A stretch of DNA of 64,000 bases. It comes from Candidatus Moraniibacteriota bacterium (lineage in GTDB: Bacteria > Patescibacteria > Paceibacteria > Moranbacterales > UBA2206). This document shows, piece after piece, positions 1 through 8,380 of the stretch. A program made the position numbers and the translations under genes. The stretch's first letter is position 1. The number at the start of each line of letters is the position of its first letter. The notes beneath the pieces are model-generated. The model was not told where the DNA came from and searched no databases. It saw only the letters and a list, made by a program, of their open reading frames with translations. The DNA is taken from the NCBI GenBank assembly GCA_030645735.1, contig JAUSNP010000006.1, forward strand, positions 124,001 to 188,000. Direction: 5' to 3'.

Positions 1-741
1 ATCTGGTTTTACACGCTATCGTCCGTAATTATTGTAAGCCTTATATCGCTGGTTGGTGTTTTTACTTTTTCTATTGATCACAAAAAATTGGAGAAAGCTT
101 TGATTTATCTGGTGAGTCTTTCGACTGGAACGCTTTTGGGCGACGCTTTCATTCATTTGATTCCGGAGGCATATGAGGGTGGCGGCAATAAATTATTCGT
201 CGGCTTATATATTTTGTCGGGCATGTTATTTTTCTTTATCGTAGAAAAGTTTTTTCACTGGCGTCACTGTCATCATGTTCCGTCTGAAAAGCATCCTCAT
301 CCATTTTCCTATGTCATTTTAGCAGGAGACACCGTGCACAATTTCATTGATGGCTTGGTCATCGCCGCCAGTTATCTCGTGAGTGTCCCAGTTGGAGTCG
401 CCACAACCATTGCGGTAATTTTTCATGAGATACCGCAAGAGATTGGTGATTTCGGTTCACTGATGTATGGCGGTTTTTCAAGAGCCAAAGCACTGCTATT
501 CAATTTTTTAAGTGGCATGACAGCTGTCGCGGGGGCTATTGTGGTATTGATAATAAACACTAATATACTAGAAATGAATAATTTTCTAATTCCATTTGCA
601 GCCGGTGGATTTATCTATATCGCTAGCGCCGATTTGATCCCAGAACTGCACAAAAATACAGAAGCCAAAAAAAGTCTATTACAAATTGCAACTTTTATAG
701 CGGGTATAGTTTTGATGCTGCTACTTCTTAAATTGGGTTAG
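1..741 (+). CDS. ZIP-family metal transporter, 5' end cut by window edge
   Basis: Membrane transporter of the ZIP family, expected to move Zn2+ or other divalent metals into the cytoplasm. The frame is open from base 1, so the N-terminus lies outside the window; the first in-frame TTG at 88 is internal. Visible are several hydrophobic helices, a His-rich loop (HWRHCHH, bases 256-276), and the two metal-binding helices of the family: HNFIDG and then HEIPQEIGD about 28 residues later. The order of these two motifs is the ZIP signature. It ends 7 bases before prfB and may be co-transcribed with it. The family call is firm; the transported metal is unknown. Confidence 0.9.
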   Translation: MWFYTLSSVIIVSLISLVGVFTFSIDHKKLEKALIYLVSLSTGTLLGDAFIHLIPEAYEGGGNKLFVGLYILSGMLFFFIVEKFFHWRHCHHVPSEKHPHPFSYVILAGDTVHNFIDGLVIAASYLVSVPVGVATTIAVIFHEIPQEIGDFGSLMYGGFSRAKALLFNFLSGMTAVAGAIVVLIINTNILEMNNFLIPFAAGGFIYIASADLIPELHKNTEAKKSLLQIATFIAGIVLMLLLLKLG

Positions 742-748
742 GAAAATT

Positions 749-1838
749 ATGAAAGAAATTCAAGAAAAACTAAATGAACTGCAAAATAAAATCGCTCTCT
801 TGAGCGACTATCTTTGACTTGCCCACAAAAACGCAGACTATTGCGGACTTGGAACGGACTAGTGCGGAAATGGGGTTTTGGGATGATTCACAAAAAGCTT
901 CCAAAATCATGCAGGAGTTGGAGGAATTGCGCAAAGAAATTGCAGACTTGAGTCGCATTGAAACTGAAATTGATGAGCTGTTGGAAATGACAAGTGTGAT
1001 TGCTGCGGATAGCTCTGAAGCGCAAGAAATTGAGGTGAAAATAGTTGAATTGGAAAAAGACATTGATAAATTGGAATTCAAAATTCTTCTAGGTGGTGAA
1101 TATGACCGCAGTGATGTGATTTTAGCTATTCACAGTGGTGCTGGTGGCGTGGACGCTCAGGATTGGGCTGAGATGCTTTTGCGGATGTATTTGCGCTGGG
1201 CGGAAAAGAATGGCTTCAAGGCTAGGATTGTGGATGAATCGCGCGGACAAGAAGCGGGCATCAAAAGTGCCACAGTGGAAATTTCTGGTCCCTATGCTTT
1301 TGGCTATCTGAAAAGCGAAGCGGGTGTGCATCGTCTAGTGCGCTTGTCACCTTTCAATTCGGACAATTTGCGTCAAACTTCTTTTGCCCTAGTGGAAATT
1401 TTGCCAGTCATTGAAGAAATCAAGGATGTGGTGATTGATCCAAAAGATTTGCGCATTGATGTCTATCGATCGTCTGGGGCAGGTGGACAAAGCGTCAACA
1501 CGACCGACAGCGCAGTGCGCATTACGCATATTCCGACGGGAGTGGTGGCGACTTGTCAAAATGAACGCAGTCAAATTCAGAATCGCGAGCAAGCTATGAA
1601 AATCTTGCGGGCTAAATTGCATCAAAAATATTTGTCTGAGAAAGAAGCGGAGAAACAAAAGTTGCGCGGCGAATTTACCTCCGTGGAATGGGGGAGTCAG
1701 ATTCGTTCCTATGTCGTGCATCCCTACAAAATGGTCAAAGATCATCGCACCAAACATGAAACGGCTGATGCAGAGGGCGTATTAGATGGAAATCTGATAG
1801 GTTTTATGGAAGCCTATTTGAAAAATATCAAAAAATAG
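749..1838 (+). CDS. prfB: Peptide chain release factor 2, with programmed +1 frameshift
   Basis: RF2 terminates translation at UGA and UAA. A 22-codon first segment starts at ATG 749 and runs into an in-frame TGA at 815-817. Reading continues in the +1 frame from GAC at 816. The site TAT CTT TGA C matches the E. coli prfB shift site, so low RF2 would favour the shift (autoregulation). Product about 362 residues, the usual length. The stop-recognition tripeptide SPF (about 210-212) and the catalytic GGQ (about 255-257) are present. The upstream Shine-Dalgarno-like stimulator is weak (only GAG) compared with E. coli. The intact SPF motif argues against UGA reassignment in this organism. Confidence 0.97.
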
Positions 1839-1846
1839 TTTATAAT
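1818..1846 (+). promoter_or_regulatory. Probable sigma70-type promoter for ftsE-ftsX
   Basis: TTGAAA (1818-1823), a 17-base spacer and a perfect TATAAT (1841-1846) lie across the end of prfB, about 33 bases before the ftsE start. Seen in sequence only; transcription is inferred. Confidence 0.6.
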
Positions 1847-1878
1847 ATTAGTGTGATTGAAATTTAAAATTATTAAGT

Positions 1879-2622
1879 ATGGTTGTAACCAAGAAAAATA
1901 TAGAAACAAAAGAAAGACCGCAAAAAGCAAGCAAACCAACGATAAAATTCGAAGGTGTTTGTAAGATTTATAAGGGCAATTTTCCAGCTTTGGAAGATAT
2001 CAATCTAACCATCTGTGAGGGTGAATTTGTTTCCGTAGTTGGTCACAGTGGATCTGGCAAATCAACGCTTTTGAAATTGATTTATGCCGAAGAATTGCCG
2101 ACTAGCGGTGAGGTCTATTTCAATGAAAATCTTTTGAATCAAATCAGCAAAAGAAATTTGCCATTTCATCGACGAAACATTGGGACAATATTCCAAGATT
2201 TCAAATTGTTGCCCAAGAAAAATGTTTTTGAAAATGTAGCCTACGCTTTGGAAGTGGCTGGCATTTTGGACGAAGAAATCAACGAGAATGTGCCACAAAT
2301 TTTGGACATTGTTGGTCTTGGCGATAAAATGCACAAATATCCGCATCAATTGAGCGGTGGTGAACAACAACGCGTGGTGATTGCCAGAGCCTTAGTGCAT
2401 GCCCCAACATTGATTATTGCCGATGAACCGACGGGTAATCTGGATCCTAGATCATCTTTGGAAATTGTGGATTTGTTGATGAAAATCAATGATTTGGGCA
2501 CCACAGTTATTTTGGCCAGTCATGACAAAGATATTGTCGACAAGGTGAACCGACGCGTGTTGGTTTTGGATAATGGAAGGGTTGTAGCTGATCAAATCAA
2601 GGGCAAATATAAATCTGTATAA
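1879..2622 (+). CDS. ftsE: Cell division ATP-binding protein FtsE
   Basis: ABC-type ATPase that pairs with FtsX at the division site and drives activation of cell-wall hydrolases through the membrane. The 247 residues show Walker A (GHSGSGKS, 55-62), a Q-loop in TIFQDFKLLP, the signature LSGGEQQR (158-165) and Walker B with catalytic Glu (LIIADEP, 178-184). It has about 20 extra residues at the N-terminus before the usual FtsE start (IKFEGVCKIY). ftsX follows after 25 bases, the standard pairing. The large periplasmic loop typical of FtsX and a secreted M23 peptidase elsewhere in the window fit the division role. Confidence 0.95.
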   Translation: MVVTKKNIETKERPQKASKPTIKFEGVCKIYKGNFPALEDINLTICEGEFVSVVGHSGSGKSTLLKLIYAEELPTSGEVYFNENLLNQISKRNLPFHRRNIGTIFQDFKLLPKKNVFENVAYALEVAGILDEEINENVPQILDIVGLGDKMHKYPHQLSGGEQQRVVIARALVHAPTLIIADEPTGNLDPRSSLEIVDLLMKINDLGTTVILASHDKDIVDKVNRRVLVLDNGRVVADQIKGKYKSV

Positions 2623-2647
2623 AATAAAAATATTTTTTTCAAAAATT

Positions 2648-3556
2648 ATGTTTCTAACGATTAGTCGAACTTTCAAAGAGGCGCTTAAAAACTTTACCCG
2701 CAACGGCTGGCTATCTATTGCGACCGTTAGTATCCTCACTATGTCACTTTTTGTGATTAGTGTTTTTTTTGTGGTTACTTTGGCAGTAGACGATGTTTTG
2801 CAAAATGTGCAAGAAAGAGTCAATATTAGCATATACTTTAAATCAGATGTGTCAGTTGAAAATATAAATGCTGCTAAGGCTGATCTAGAAAAATTTAAAG
2901 AAATTAAATCAGTTGAATATGTTTCTAAGGAGCAAGCTCTAGAAAGCTTTAAAAATAGCTCAATAGCTAAGCCTATAATAATGCAAGCATTGGATGAGAT
3001 AGGAGGAAATCCATTGTGGCCATCGCTTGCAGTAAAAACCACTGATTCTAGACAGTATGAATTAATTTCTGAATATGTTAAAAAATCTAATTTTAGTACT
3101 GATGTTAGCAGTGTTAATTATGCACAAAATAAGGAAAATATTGATAAATTAAACAAAATCATTATTACTATTCGAAAAATAGGTATTGTACTCGGCTTGC
3201 TTTTCACAATCATTTCTCTACTAGTGACTTTCAACGCTATTCGCATCACCATCTACACTCACAAAAACGAGGTGGAAATTATGCGCCTAGTTGGTGCTTC
3301 CAATTCGTTTATCCGTCTGCCATTTATTTTTGAAGGCGTGATTTATGGTATTTTGAGCTCGGTGGTCTCGATGATATTGTTAGTTATTTCAATCAAGCTT
3401 ATTAATATTTATTTACCCTCAGTTACTTTAGTTAGTAATCTGATGAGTATATACTCAGGCAATTTCTGGTCGCTTTTGGGTGGACAAATCCTTTTGGGAT
3501 CGCTTTTGGGTATCATTGGTAGTCTTATCGCGATGCGCAAATATTTGAAAGTTTAG
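2648..3556 (+). CDS. ftsX: Cell division protein FtsX
   Basis: Integral membrane partner of FtsE. The 302 residues hold a cytoplasmic start, TM1 at about 22-45, an extracellular domain to about residue 170, and three further TM helices (roughly 175-198, 225-250, 272-295), which is the FtsX/MacB-type topology. The extracellular domain is where FtsX normally contacts a peptidoglycan hydrolase or its activator; the partner is not adjacent here. Codon use in the middle of the gene (about 2830-3170) is more AT-rich than in the flanks, as is common for the exposed, fast-evolving domain. Confidence 0.93.
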   Translation: MFLTISRTFKEALKNFTRNGWLSIATVSILTMSLFVISVFFVVTLAVDDVLQNVQERVNISIYFKSDVSVENINAAKADLEKFKEIKSVEYVSKEQALESFKNSSIAKPIIMQALDEIGGNPLWPSLAVKTTDSRQYELISEYVKKSNFSTDVSSVNYAQNKENIDKLNKIIITIRKIGIVLGLLFTIISLLVTFNAIRITIYTHKNEVEIMRLVGASNSFIRLPFIFEGVIYGILSSVVSMILLVISIKLINIYLPSVTLVSNLMSIYSGNFWSLLGGQILLGSLLGIIGSLIAMRKYLKV

Positions 3557-3607
3557 TATAAATAGGCCTTACTCTTGCCTAAATTTGGATTAGATAGTAA
3601 AATTAAC

Positions 3608-3634
3608 AACAAGGTTCAAAAGCCTTGTTTTTAA
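3608..3634 (+). terminator. Intrinsic terminator after ftsX
   Basis: Seven-base stem AACAAGG / CCTTGTT (3608-3614, 3623-3629) with an 8-base loop, followed by a run of T. A TTG start codon for the next gene would fall inside this hairpin, which supports the later ATG at 3661. Confidence 0.75.
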
Positions 3635-3660
3635 TTTATTCTTTATTTTTTTTAATCAAT

Positions 3661-5424
3661 ATGCAGAAAAAACTTGAAGTGCTGTTACCATTTCTAAAAT
3701 GGAAAAATCTTGTAACTAAAGCAAATTTACAAAATGACATCATTGCCGGTTTCATTGGAGCCGTCATTGTTTTGCCTCAGGGTGTGGCCTTTGCCACCAT
3801 TGCAGGACTACCCCCGGAATATGGAATTTATTCAGCTATCGTACCAGCTATTATTGCGGCTTTGTGGGGATCATCAAAACATCTTGTTTCTGGACCAACT
3901 ACAGCAATTTCACTGGTTGTTTTTGCTTCAATTAGTCCTCTGGCAACTGTCGGTACAGCGGAATATGTGAAGCTAGCCCTAACCCTGACCTTTCTTGTGG
4001 GACTAATCCAGCTTATTATGGGCTGGATAAAAATTGGCAAATTGCTTGATTTCATTTCGCATACTGTAGTTGTCGGATTTACAGCTGGCGCAAGTATCTT
4101 GATTATGTCCAGTCAAATTAAGAATTTTTTTGGTATCAGTGTGCCACAAGGCAGTTCTTTCTATGAAACAATCTATATTTTTATTGAAAAATTTGATAGC
4201 ATAAACCATTTTATATTAATTGTTGGAGTAACAACTTTGCTATCGGGAATTGTTGTTAAAAAACTTTGGCCGAAATTTCCATACATGATTCCAGCGATGT
4301 TGATTGGAAGCCTGGTTGGTTTTTTTATGAACAAAGAATTTGGTTTTGCTATGACTGGAATAAAAACTGTCGGAGCATTGCCAGCCACATTACCACCGCT
4401 TTCCATTCCAAGTTTAAATTTCGTCACATTGAAAGAGCTTGCTTCTCCAGCGCTGGCTATCACGATGCTTGCCTTGACTGAAGCAATTGCTATTTCACGC
4501 GCCGTGGCTTTGCGTTCGGGACAAAGGATTGATGGCAATCGAGAAGTTATTGGGCAAGGATTATCTAATTTGGTCGGAAGTTTCTTTTCTGCCTATCCAG
4601 CCAGTGGGTCTTTTAATCGTAGCGGGCTCAATTATGAATCAGGCGCCAAAACACCCTTGGCTTCAGTTTTTGCCGCCGTTTTTTTGGGAATAATTATTCT
4701 TTTTGTAGCTTCGCTTGCAAAATTCTTGCCAGTAGCGGTGATGGCTGGAATTTTATTTTTAGTTGCTTGGGGACTTATTGATTTCCGTCATATAAGATAT
4801 ATCGCTAAGTCTAGCAAGAGCGAAATTGGGCTTTTGATCGTCACTTTTTTCTCGACATTATTTCTGGAATTGGAATTCGCTATCTTCGTAGGCATCTTTC
4901 TTTCAGTTGCATTGTATTTGCGCAGGACATCCAAACCATTAGTTACATGTTTGACGCCAGACCCAACTCATCCAAATCACAAGTTTGTAGCTTCTTGCGA
5001 ATTGCCGAAATGTTTGCAACTGACTGTCATCAAAATTGATGGCGCTATTTTCTTTGGATCAGTAAGTAACATTGAACAAGAGTTAAATAAGATTCAAAAG
5101 AAATATCCAGACCAAAATAATTTATTGGTAGTTTTCAGCGGGGTAAGTTCAATTGATTTAGCTGGAATTGATATGTTGAAAGATCAAACGAAAAAATATA
5201 GAAATAGAAAAGGCGATTTATATATTAGTAATGTGAATCATATTGTATATGACAAGCTGAAAAAATACAGTTTAGTCAAAACAGTCGGGGAGGGAAACAT
5301 CTTTAATTCCAAGCCAGAGGCGATTAAGTACATCTTCAATAAATTAGACAAGAGCAAATGTGCAAATTGTGATTGCAAAGTTTTCTATGAATGTATTGGT
5401 AAAGAAGTAACTAAAGCACATTAA
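3661..5424 (+). CDS. SulP-family anion transporter with STAS domain
   Basis: Predicted sulfate, bicarbonate or related anion transporter of about 587 residues. The N-terminal two thirds carry the SulP membrane domain, including the family motif GLPPEYGIYSA near the start and the later GSFNRSGLNYESGAKTPLAS region. A cytoplasmic STAS domain follows (from about residue 430; LVVFSGVSSIDLAGIDML). ATG 3661 was chosen because the upstream TTG at 3625 lies in a terminator hairpin. The last 25 residues hold a Cys cluster (CANCDCKVFYEC) that is not part of the STAS fold and could bind metal. Substrate cannot be read from sequence. It stands alone between two terminators. Confidence 0.92.
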   Translation: MQKKLEVLLPFLKWKNLVTKANLQNDIIAGFIGAVIVLPQGVAFATIAGLPPEYGIYSAIVPAIIAALWGSSKHLVSGPTTAISLVVFASISPLATVGTAEYVKLALTLTFLVGLIQLIMGWIKIGKLLDFISHTVVVGFTAGASILIMSSQIKNFFGISVPQGSSFYETIYIFIEKFDSINHFILIVGVTTLLSGIVVKKLWPKFPYMIPAMLIGSLVGFFMNKEFGFAMTGIKTVGALPATLPPLSIPSLNFVTLKELASPALAITMLALTEAIAISRAVALRSGQRIDGNREVIGQGLSNLVGSFFSAYPASGSFNRSGLNYESGAKTPLASVFAAVFLGIIILFVASLAKFLPVAVMAGILFLVAWGLIDFRHIRYIAKSSKSEIGLLIVTFFSTLFLELEFAIFVGIFLSVALYLRRTSKPLVTCLTPDPTHPNHKFVASCELPKCLQLTVIKIDGAIFFGSVSNIEQELNKIQKKYPDQNNLLVVFSGVSSIDLAGIDMLKDQTKKYRNRKGDLYISNVNHIVYDKLKKYSLVKTVGEGNIFNSKPEAIKYIFNKLDKSKCANCDCKVFYECIGKEVTKAH

Positions 5425-5428
5425 AAGC

Positions 5429-5459
5429 AAAAAAGTCATCCATTAGGATGACTTTTTTT
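5429..5459. terminator. Bidirectional terminator between SulP gene and tRNA-Gln
   Basis: Perfect 13-14 base stem (AAAAAAGTCATCC / GGATGACTTTTTT) with an ATTA loop. A and T runs flank both sides, so it can end transcription from the plus-strand transporter and from the minus-strand tRNA. Confidence 0.88.
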
Positions 5460-5472
5460 AAAATAATGCCTG

Positions 5473-5543
5473 TTGGAGGGGAGGGATTCGAACCCCCGGT
5501 GCAAGGACCAGAACCTTGTGCCTTACCGCTTGGCTACTCTCCA
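5473..5543 (-). tRNA. tRNA-Gln (anticodon CUG)
   Basis: Cloverleaf on the minus strand. The D-arm is GCC..GGC with AAGCGGTAA. The anticodon stem CAAGG/CCTTG encloses the 7-base loop TTCTGGT, giving anticodon CTG. The T-arm GGGGG-TTCGAAT-CCCTC has one G-T pair. The acceptor stem TGGAGAG/CCCTCCA has one A-C mismatch, followed by discriminator A. A full CCA end is not encoded. Loop sequence and AAGCGGTAAGGC resemble bacterial tRNA-Gln. It is the only tRNA seen in the window. Confidence 0.93.
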
Positions 5544-5617
5544 ATGCTTATAAACTACCATATAATCCTATATTAAATTGGCTAAAAAATCAATATCTGG
5601 CAAGAAACCCAAAACCC

Positions 5618-5646
5618 TTGCATAATTAAAAATAGTATGTTATAGT
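5618..5646 (+). promoter_or_regulatory. Probable promoter for rluF-obg operon
   Basis: TTGCAT (5618-5623), 17-base spacer, TATAGT (5641-5646); the rluF start follows 31 bases later. Confidence 0.55.
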
Positions 5647-5677
5647 TAACATCCAAAAAACTTTTAAGCCTTTTGTT

Positions 5678-6394
5678 ATGGAAACTTCAGAATATCCAAT
5701 GAGAATCAATCGCTACCTCGCCAAGAGGAATTTTTGCAGTCGTCGTGAGGCGGATGGCTTGATTGAGAAAGGATTGGTCACGGTCAACGGCAAGTTGGCT
5801 GTTTTGGGCGCTCGAGTGAACGAAGATGATAAGGTGGAAATCAATACGAAAAACAATGCAGCGGTCAAAAATCGTCAATATTTTGCTTATTATAAACCAA
5901 TTGGCATTGTGACACATTCGCCGGAAGAAGGGCAACGCGGGATTGAAGACACCGCCAATTTTTCAGCGGAATTTTTTCCGATTGGCCGACTCGACAAAGA
6001 TTCCCATGGTTTGATTATTATGACCAACGATGGTCGCATCACCGACAAACTGCTCAATCCGAAATATGAACACAGTAAAGAATATTTAGTGCATGTTAAC
6101 AAAAAAATCAACAACTTTTTTGTTCGCCATATGAGCGAAGGAATTGATTTGGAAGATTTCCGCACCAAGCCGGCTATTGTAGAACGATTAGATGATTTTG
6201 TTTTCCGGATTGTTTTGACTGAAGGCAAGAAGCATCAAATTCGTCGAATGTGTACCGCTTTGGGTTACGAAGTGACTGATTTGAAAAGAATGCGCGTGAT
6301 GAATATCAAATTAGGCAGTTTGAAACCCAACCAAAAAAGAGAAATCAAAGATGTTGAACTCAATATATTTTTAACCAGTCTAGAAATTATATAA
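5678..6394 (+). CDS. rluF: Ribosomal large-subunit pseudouridine synthase, RluF-like
   Basis: Converts a uridine of 23S rRNA to pseudouridine (RsuA/RluB/RluE/RluF family). The 238 residues hold an N-terminal S4 RNA-binding domain (MRINRYLAKRNFCSRREADGL at once after the start) and the catalytic domain with Asp in GRLDKDSHGL. The C-terminal stretch HQIRRMCTALGYEVTDLKR resembles E. coli RluF more than the other members. A second ATG at 5699 is an alternative start that would keep the whole S4 domain. obg starts 1 base after the stop codon, so the two are surely co-transcribed; both act on the 50S subunit. Confidence 0.88.
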   Translation: METSEYPMRINRYLAKRNFCSRREADGLIEKGLVTVNGKLAVLGARVNEDDKVEINTKNNAAVKNRQYFAYYKPIGIVTHSPEEGQRGIEDTANFSAEFFPIGRLDKDSHGLIIMTNDGRITDKLLNPKYEHSKEYLVHVNKKINNFFVRHMSEGIDLEDFRTKPAIVERLDDFVFRIVLTEGKKHQIRRMCTALGYEVTDLKRMRVMNIKLGSLKPNQKREIKDVELNIFLTSLEII

Positions 6395-6395
6395 T

Positions 6396-7358
6396 ATGTT
6401 AACAGATGAAGTAAAAATTAAAGTCTTTGCTGGTCGGGGAGGCGACGGCGTGGTCGCTTTCAACAAAACCAAGATGAGTCTTGGTCCAACCGGTGGCACA
6501 GGTGGCAAAGGTGGAAATGTATATTTCCAAGGCGTTTCGAATTTATCAGCGTTGAATAAATATAAAAATAAACCCAAGCATTATGCAGGCAATGGCAAGA
6601 ATGGCCAGACCGACAATTCCGATGGCCGTACTGGCGAAGACATCATTTTGACTGTACCGATTGGTTCGGTCCTGCATAATTTGACCACAGGTGAAGATAT
6701 TGATGTAAAAACGGTTGGCGAGCCAATTTTGGTGGCTACTGGCGGTTTTGGTGGCCGGGGAAATTTTTGTTTCCGCTCACCAGTCAACACTTCGCCGGAA
6801 GAGCGTGAAGAGGGCAAACCAGGTCAAGAATTTGAATTTATGCTTGAGCTTCGCTTGATTGCAGATATTGGTCTAGTGGGCTTGCCAAATATTGGAAAAT
6901 CGAGCTTGCTGAACGAATTGACTAAGGCAGATGTCAAAGTAGCTAACTATGAATTTACAACGTTAGAGCCGAATTTGGGGGCTCTGGAGGGCATTATAAT
7001 CGCAGATATTCCAGGGTTGATTGAAGGCGCTTCTTTGGGTAAAGGATTGGGTATAAAATTTTTGAAACATATCAAAAGAACCACAGCTTTGGTACATTGT
7101 ATCTCGCTGGAGTCAGAAAATCCGAGACGAGATTATGACATTATCCGCAAAGAATTGGGGGATTTTGATCCTGAACTTTTGCAGAAAAAGGAAATCATTT
7201 TGCTAACCAAATCAGACTTATTAGAAAAAAAGGAAATTGATGCTAAAATTAAAGAGATTAAAAAAATCAACCCAGTAGTGGAAGTCATTTCAATTCATGA
7301 TTGGGATAGTTTGCAAAACATCCGCAAAGTGTTTTTGGAACTAGCTAAGCCTCTGTAA
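6396..7358 (+). CDS. obg: GTPase Obg (CgtA)
   Basis: Essential GTPase that acts in 50S ribosome assembly and stress control. The glycine-rich N-terminal Obg fold covers about residues 1-155 (GRGGDG, GPTGGTGGKGG). The G domain follows with G1 GLPNIGKSS (162-170), G3 DIPGL (204-208) and G4 TKSD (271-274). At 320 residues it lacks the C-terminal OCT domain found in many longer Obg proteins, a common reduced form. It lies directly behind rluF. Confidence 0.96.
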   Translation: MLTDEVKIKVFAGRGGDGVVAFNKTKMSLGPTGGTGGKGGNVYFQGVSNLSALNKYKNKPKHYAGNGKNGQTDNSDGRTGEDIILTVPIGSVLHNLTTGEDIDVKTVGEPILVATGGFGGRGNFCFRSPVNTSPEEREEGKPGQEFEFMLELRLIADIGLVGLPNIGKSSLLNELTKADVKVANYEFTTLEPNLGALEGIIIADIPGLIEGASLGKGLGIKFLKHIKRTTALVHCISLESENPRRDYDIIRKELGDFDPELLQKKEIILLTKSDLLEKKEIDAKIKEIKKINPVVEVISIHDWDSLQNIRKVFLELAKPL

Positions 7359-7385
7359 CAAAATAATTAAACTAAAACAAAAAAA

Positions 7386-7607
7386 ATGGAAGATAAAATT
7401 TTCTACATTCTTATCGCCATCGCAGCCTGGTCAATTCCGTGGAAGGGCTTTGCTCTTTGGAAATCAGCGCGTCGTGGAGATTCAACCTGGTTTATCGCGT
7501 TATTACTCATCAATACTGTGGGCATCCTAGAAATCGCATATTTATTTTTATTTTCAAATACGCGCAAAGTTATAATGGATCAATCTGAACGGGGAATTCA
7601 GAATTAA
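7386..7607 (+). CDS. Small two-helix membrane protein, DUF5652-like
   Basis: A 73-residue protein with a hydrophobic N-terminal helix, the motif WKGFALWKSARRGDSTWFI, and a second helix (ALLLINTVGILEIAYLFLF). This pattern matches, from memory, the DUF5652 family of small membrane proteins common in CPR genomes; function unknown. It starts 28 bases after obg and is followed after 10 bases by another membrane-anchored protein, so the four genes may form one operon. Confidence 0.75.
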   Translation: MEDKIFYILIAIAAWSIPWKGFALWKSARRGDSTWFIALLLINTVGILEIAYLFLFSNTRKVIMDQSERGIQN

Positions 7608-7617
7608 GACTAAACAT

Positions 7618-8334
7618 ATGTATTGGTTATATCTCATCATCTTCACAGTCGCGGTTATGGTTCCTGATATTTTCAAGCAGGACAATTTTGTGTTGCCACA
7701 CGAACAAATGGAAGAATTGACTATATTTGTTTTGGGAATGATGGGATTTTTGTTTTTTATAATGAAAGAACGTCAATTGGCAGTTCAACGCAAAGAAAAA
7801 GAGCGCGAACAAAGAAGGCTGCAACAAACAGCCAAGGATTTGGTGGAATCATATAGTTATATCGGCGAGGTGAATCGCAAAATGGATTTGTTGATGCAAA
7901 TCGGATTGGGCTTGTCAGAACGCTCAACCATGAACAAGACGCAAGAAAAAGAAATATATCAGTCAATCATTGATTCAACTAATTTTTTGCTGAAAGCAGA
8001 ATGTTCCACTTTGCGCTTTGTGAACGTGAAAACTGGCCGAATCGTGAAGGATATTGTTTTTGATGAAAAATGTCGCCCATTGGAAGAGGGAATTGATTTT
8101 TTTAAGATGGGGGAAAATATTCATATAAAACATGTTCGTGACTATATTGTTTTTTGTTCACAAAAAACCATCAATGATGTAAGAAGTTTCTTGATTGCCA
8201 AAGCGCCTGATGAATTCCAGAGCCGTGATAACAACAATCAAGAAATTATAAAATATCTAGTTTCACAAGCATTATTCTTATATTCATATCTGGCTAAATC
8301 TTCCGTGCATCAACAAGAACAAGACAAGCAATAA
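7618..8334 (+). CDS. Membrane-anchored coiled-coil protein of unknown function
   Basis: The 238 residues begin with a helix (YWLYLIIFTVAVMVPDIF), then a second hydrophobic segment (about 36-50). A strongly charged coiled-coil follows (KERQLAVQRKEKEREQRRLQ, about 50-80), and then a soluble domain with mixed alpha/beta character. The placement of an N-terminal 2-TM anchor, coiled coil and globular domain resembles sensor proteins with GAF-like domains, but no catalytic motif is visible. No family was recognised. It closes the rluF-obg run and ends at a strong terminator. Confidence 0.8.
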   Translation: MYWLYLIIFTVAVMVPDIFKQDNFVLPHEQMEELTIFVLGMMGFLFFIMKERQLAVQRKEKEREQRRLQQTAKDLVESYSYIGEVNRKMDLLMQIGLGLSERSTMNKTQEKEIYQSIIDSTNFLLKAECSTLRFVNVKTGRIVKDIVFDEKCRPLEEGIDFFKMGENIHIKHVRDYIVFCSQKTINDVRSFLIAKAPDEFQSRDNNNQEIIKYLVSQALFLYSYLAKSSVHQQEQDKQ

Positions 8335-8369
8335 AAAAATCCATCGCATTAAGCTAGATGGATTTTTTT
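8333..8369. terminator. Bidirectional terminator between convergent genes
   Basis: Twelve-base stem AAAAAATCCATC / GATGGATTTTTT with an 11-base loop, flanked by A and T runs. It sits between a plus-strand and a minus-strand gene end. Confidence 0.9.
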
Positions 8370-8380
8370 ATGCGTCACTA

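Noticed and set aside
815..817. Reassigned TGA codon (SR1/Gracilibacteria-type code)
   Set aside because: It is the normal RF2 shift site; elsewhere TGA ends genes and the RF2 SPF motif is intact.
3625..3660. TTG start extending the SulP protein by 12 residues
   Set aside because: The TTG lies inside the 3' arm of the ftsX terminator hairpin, so the mRNA would not start there.
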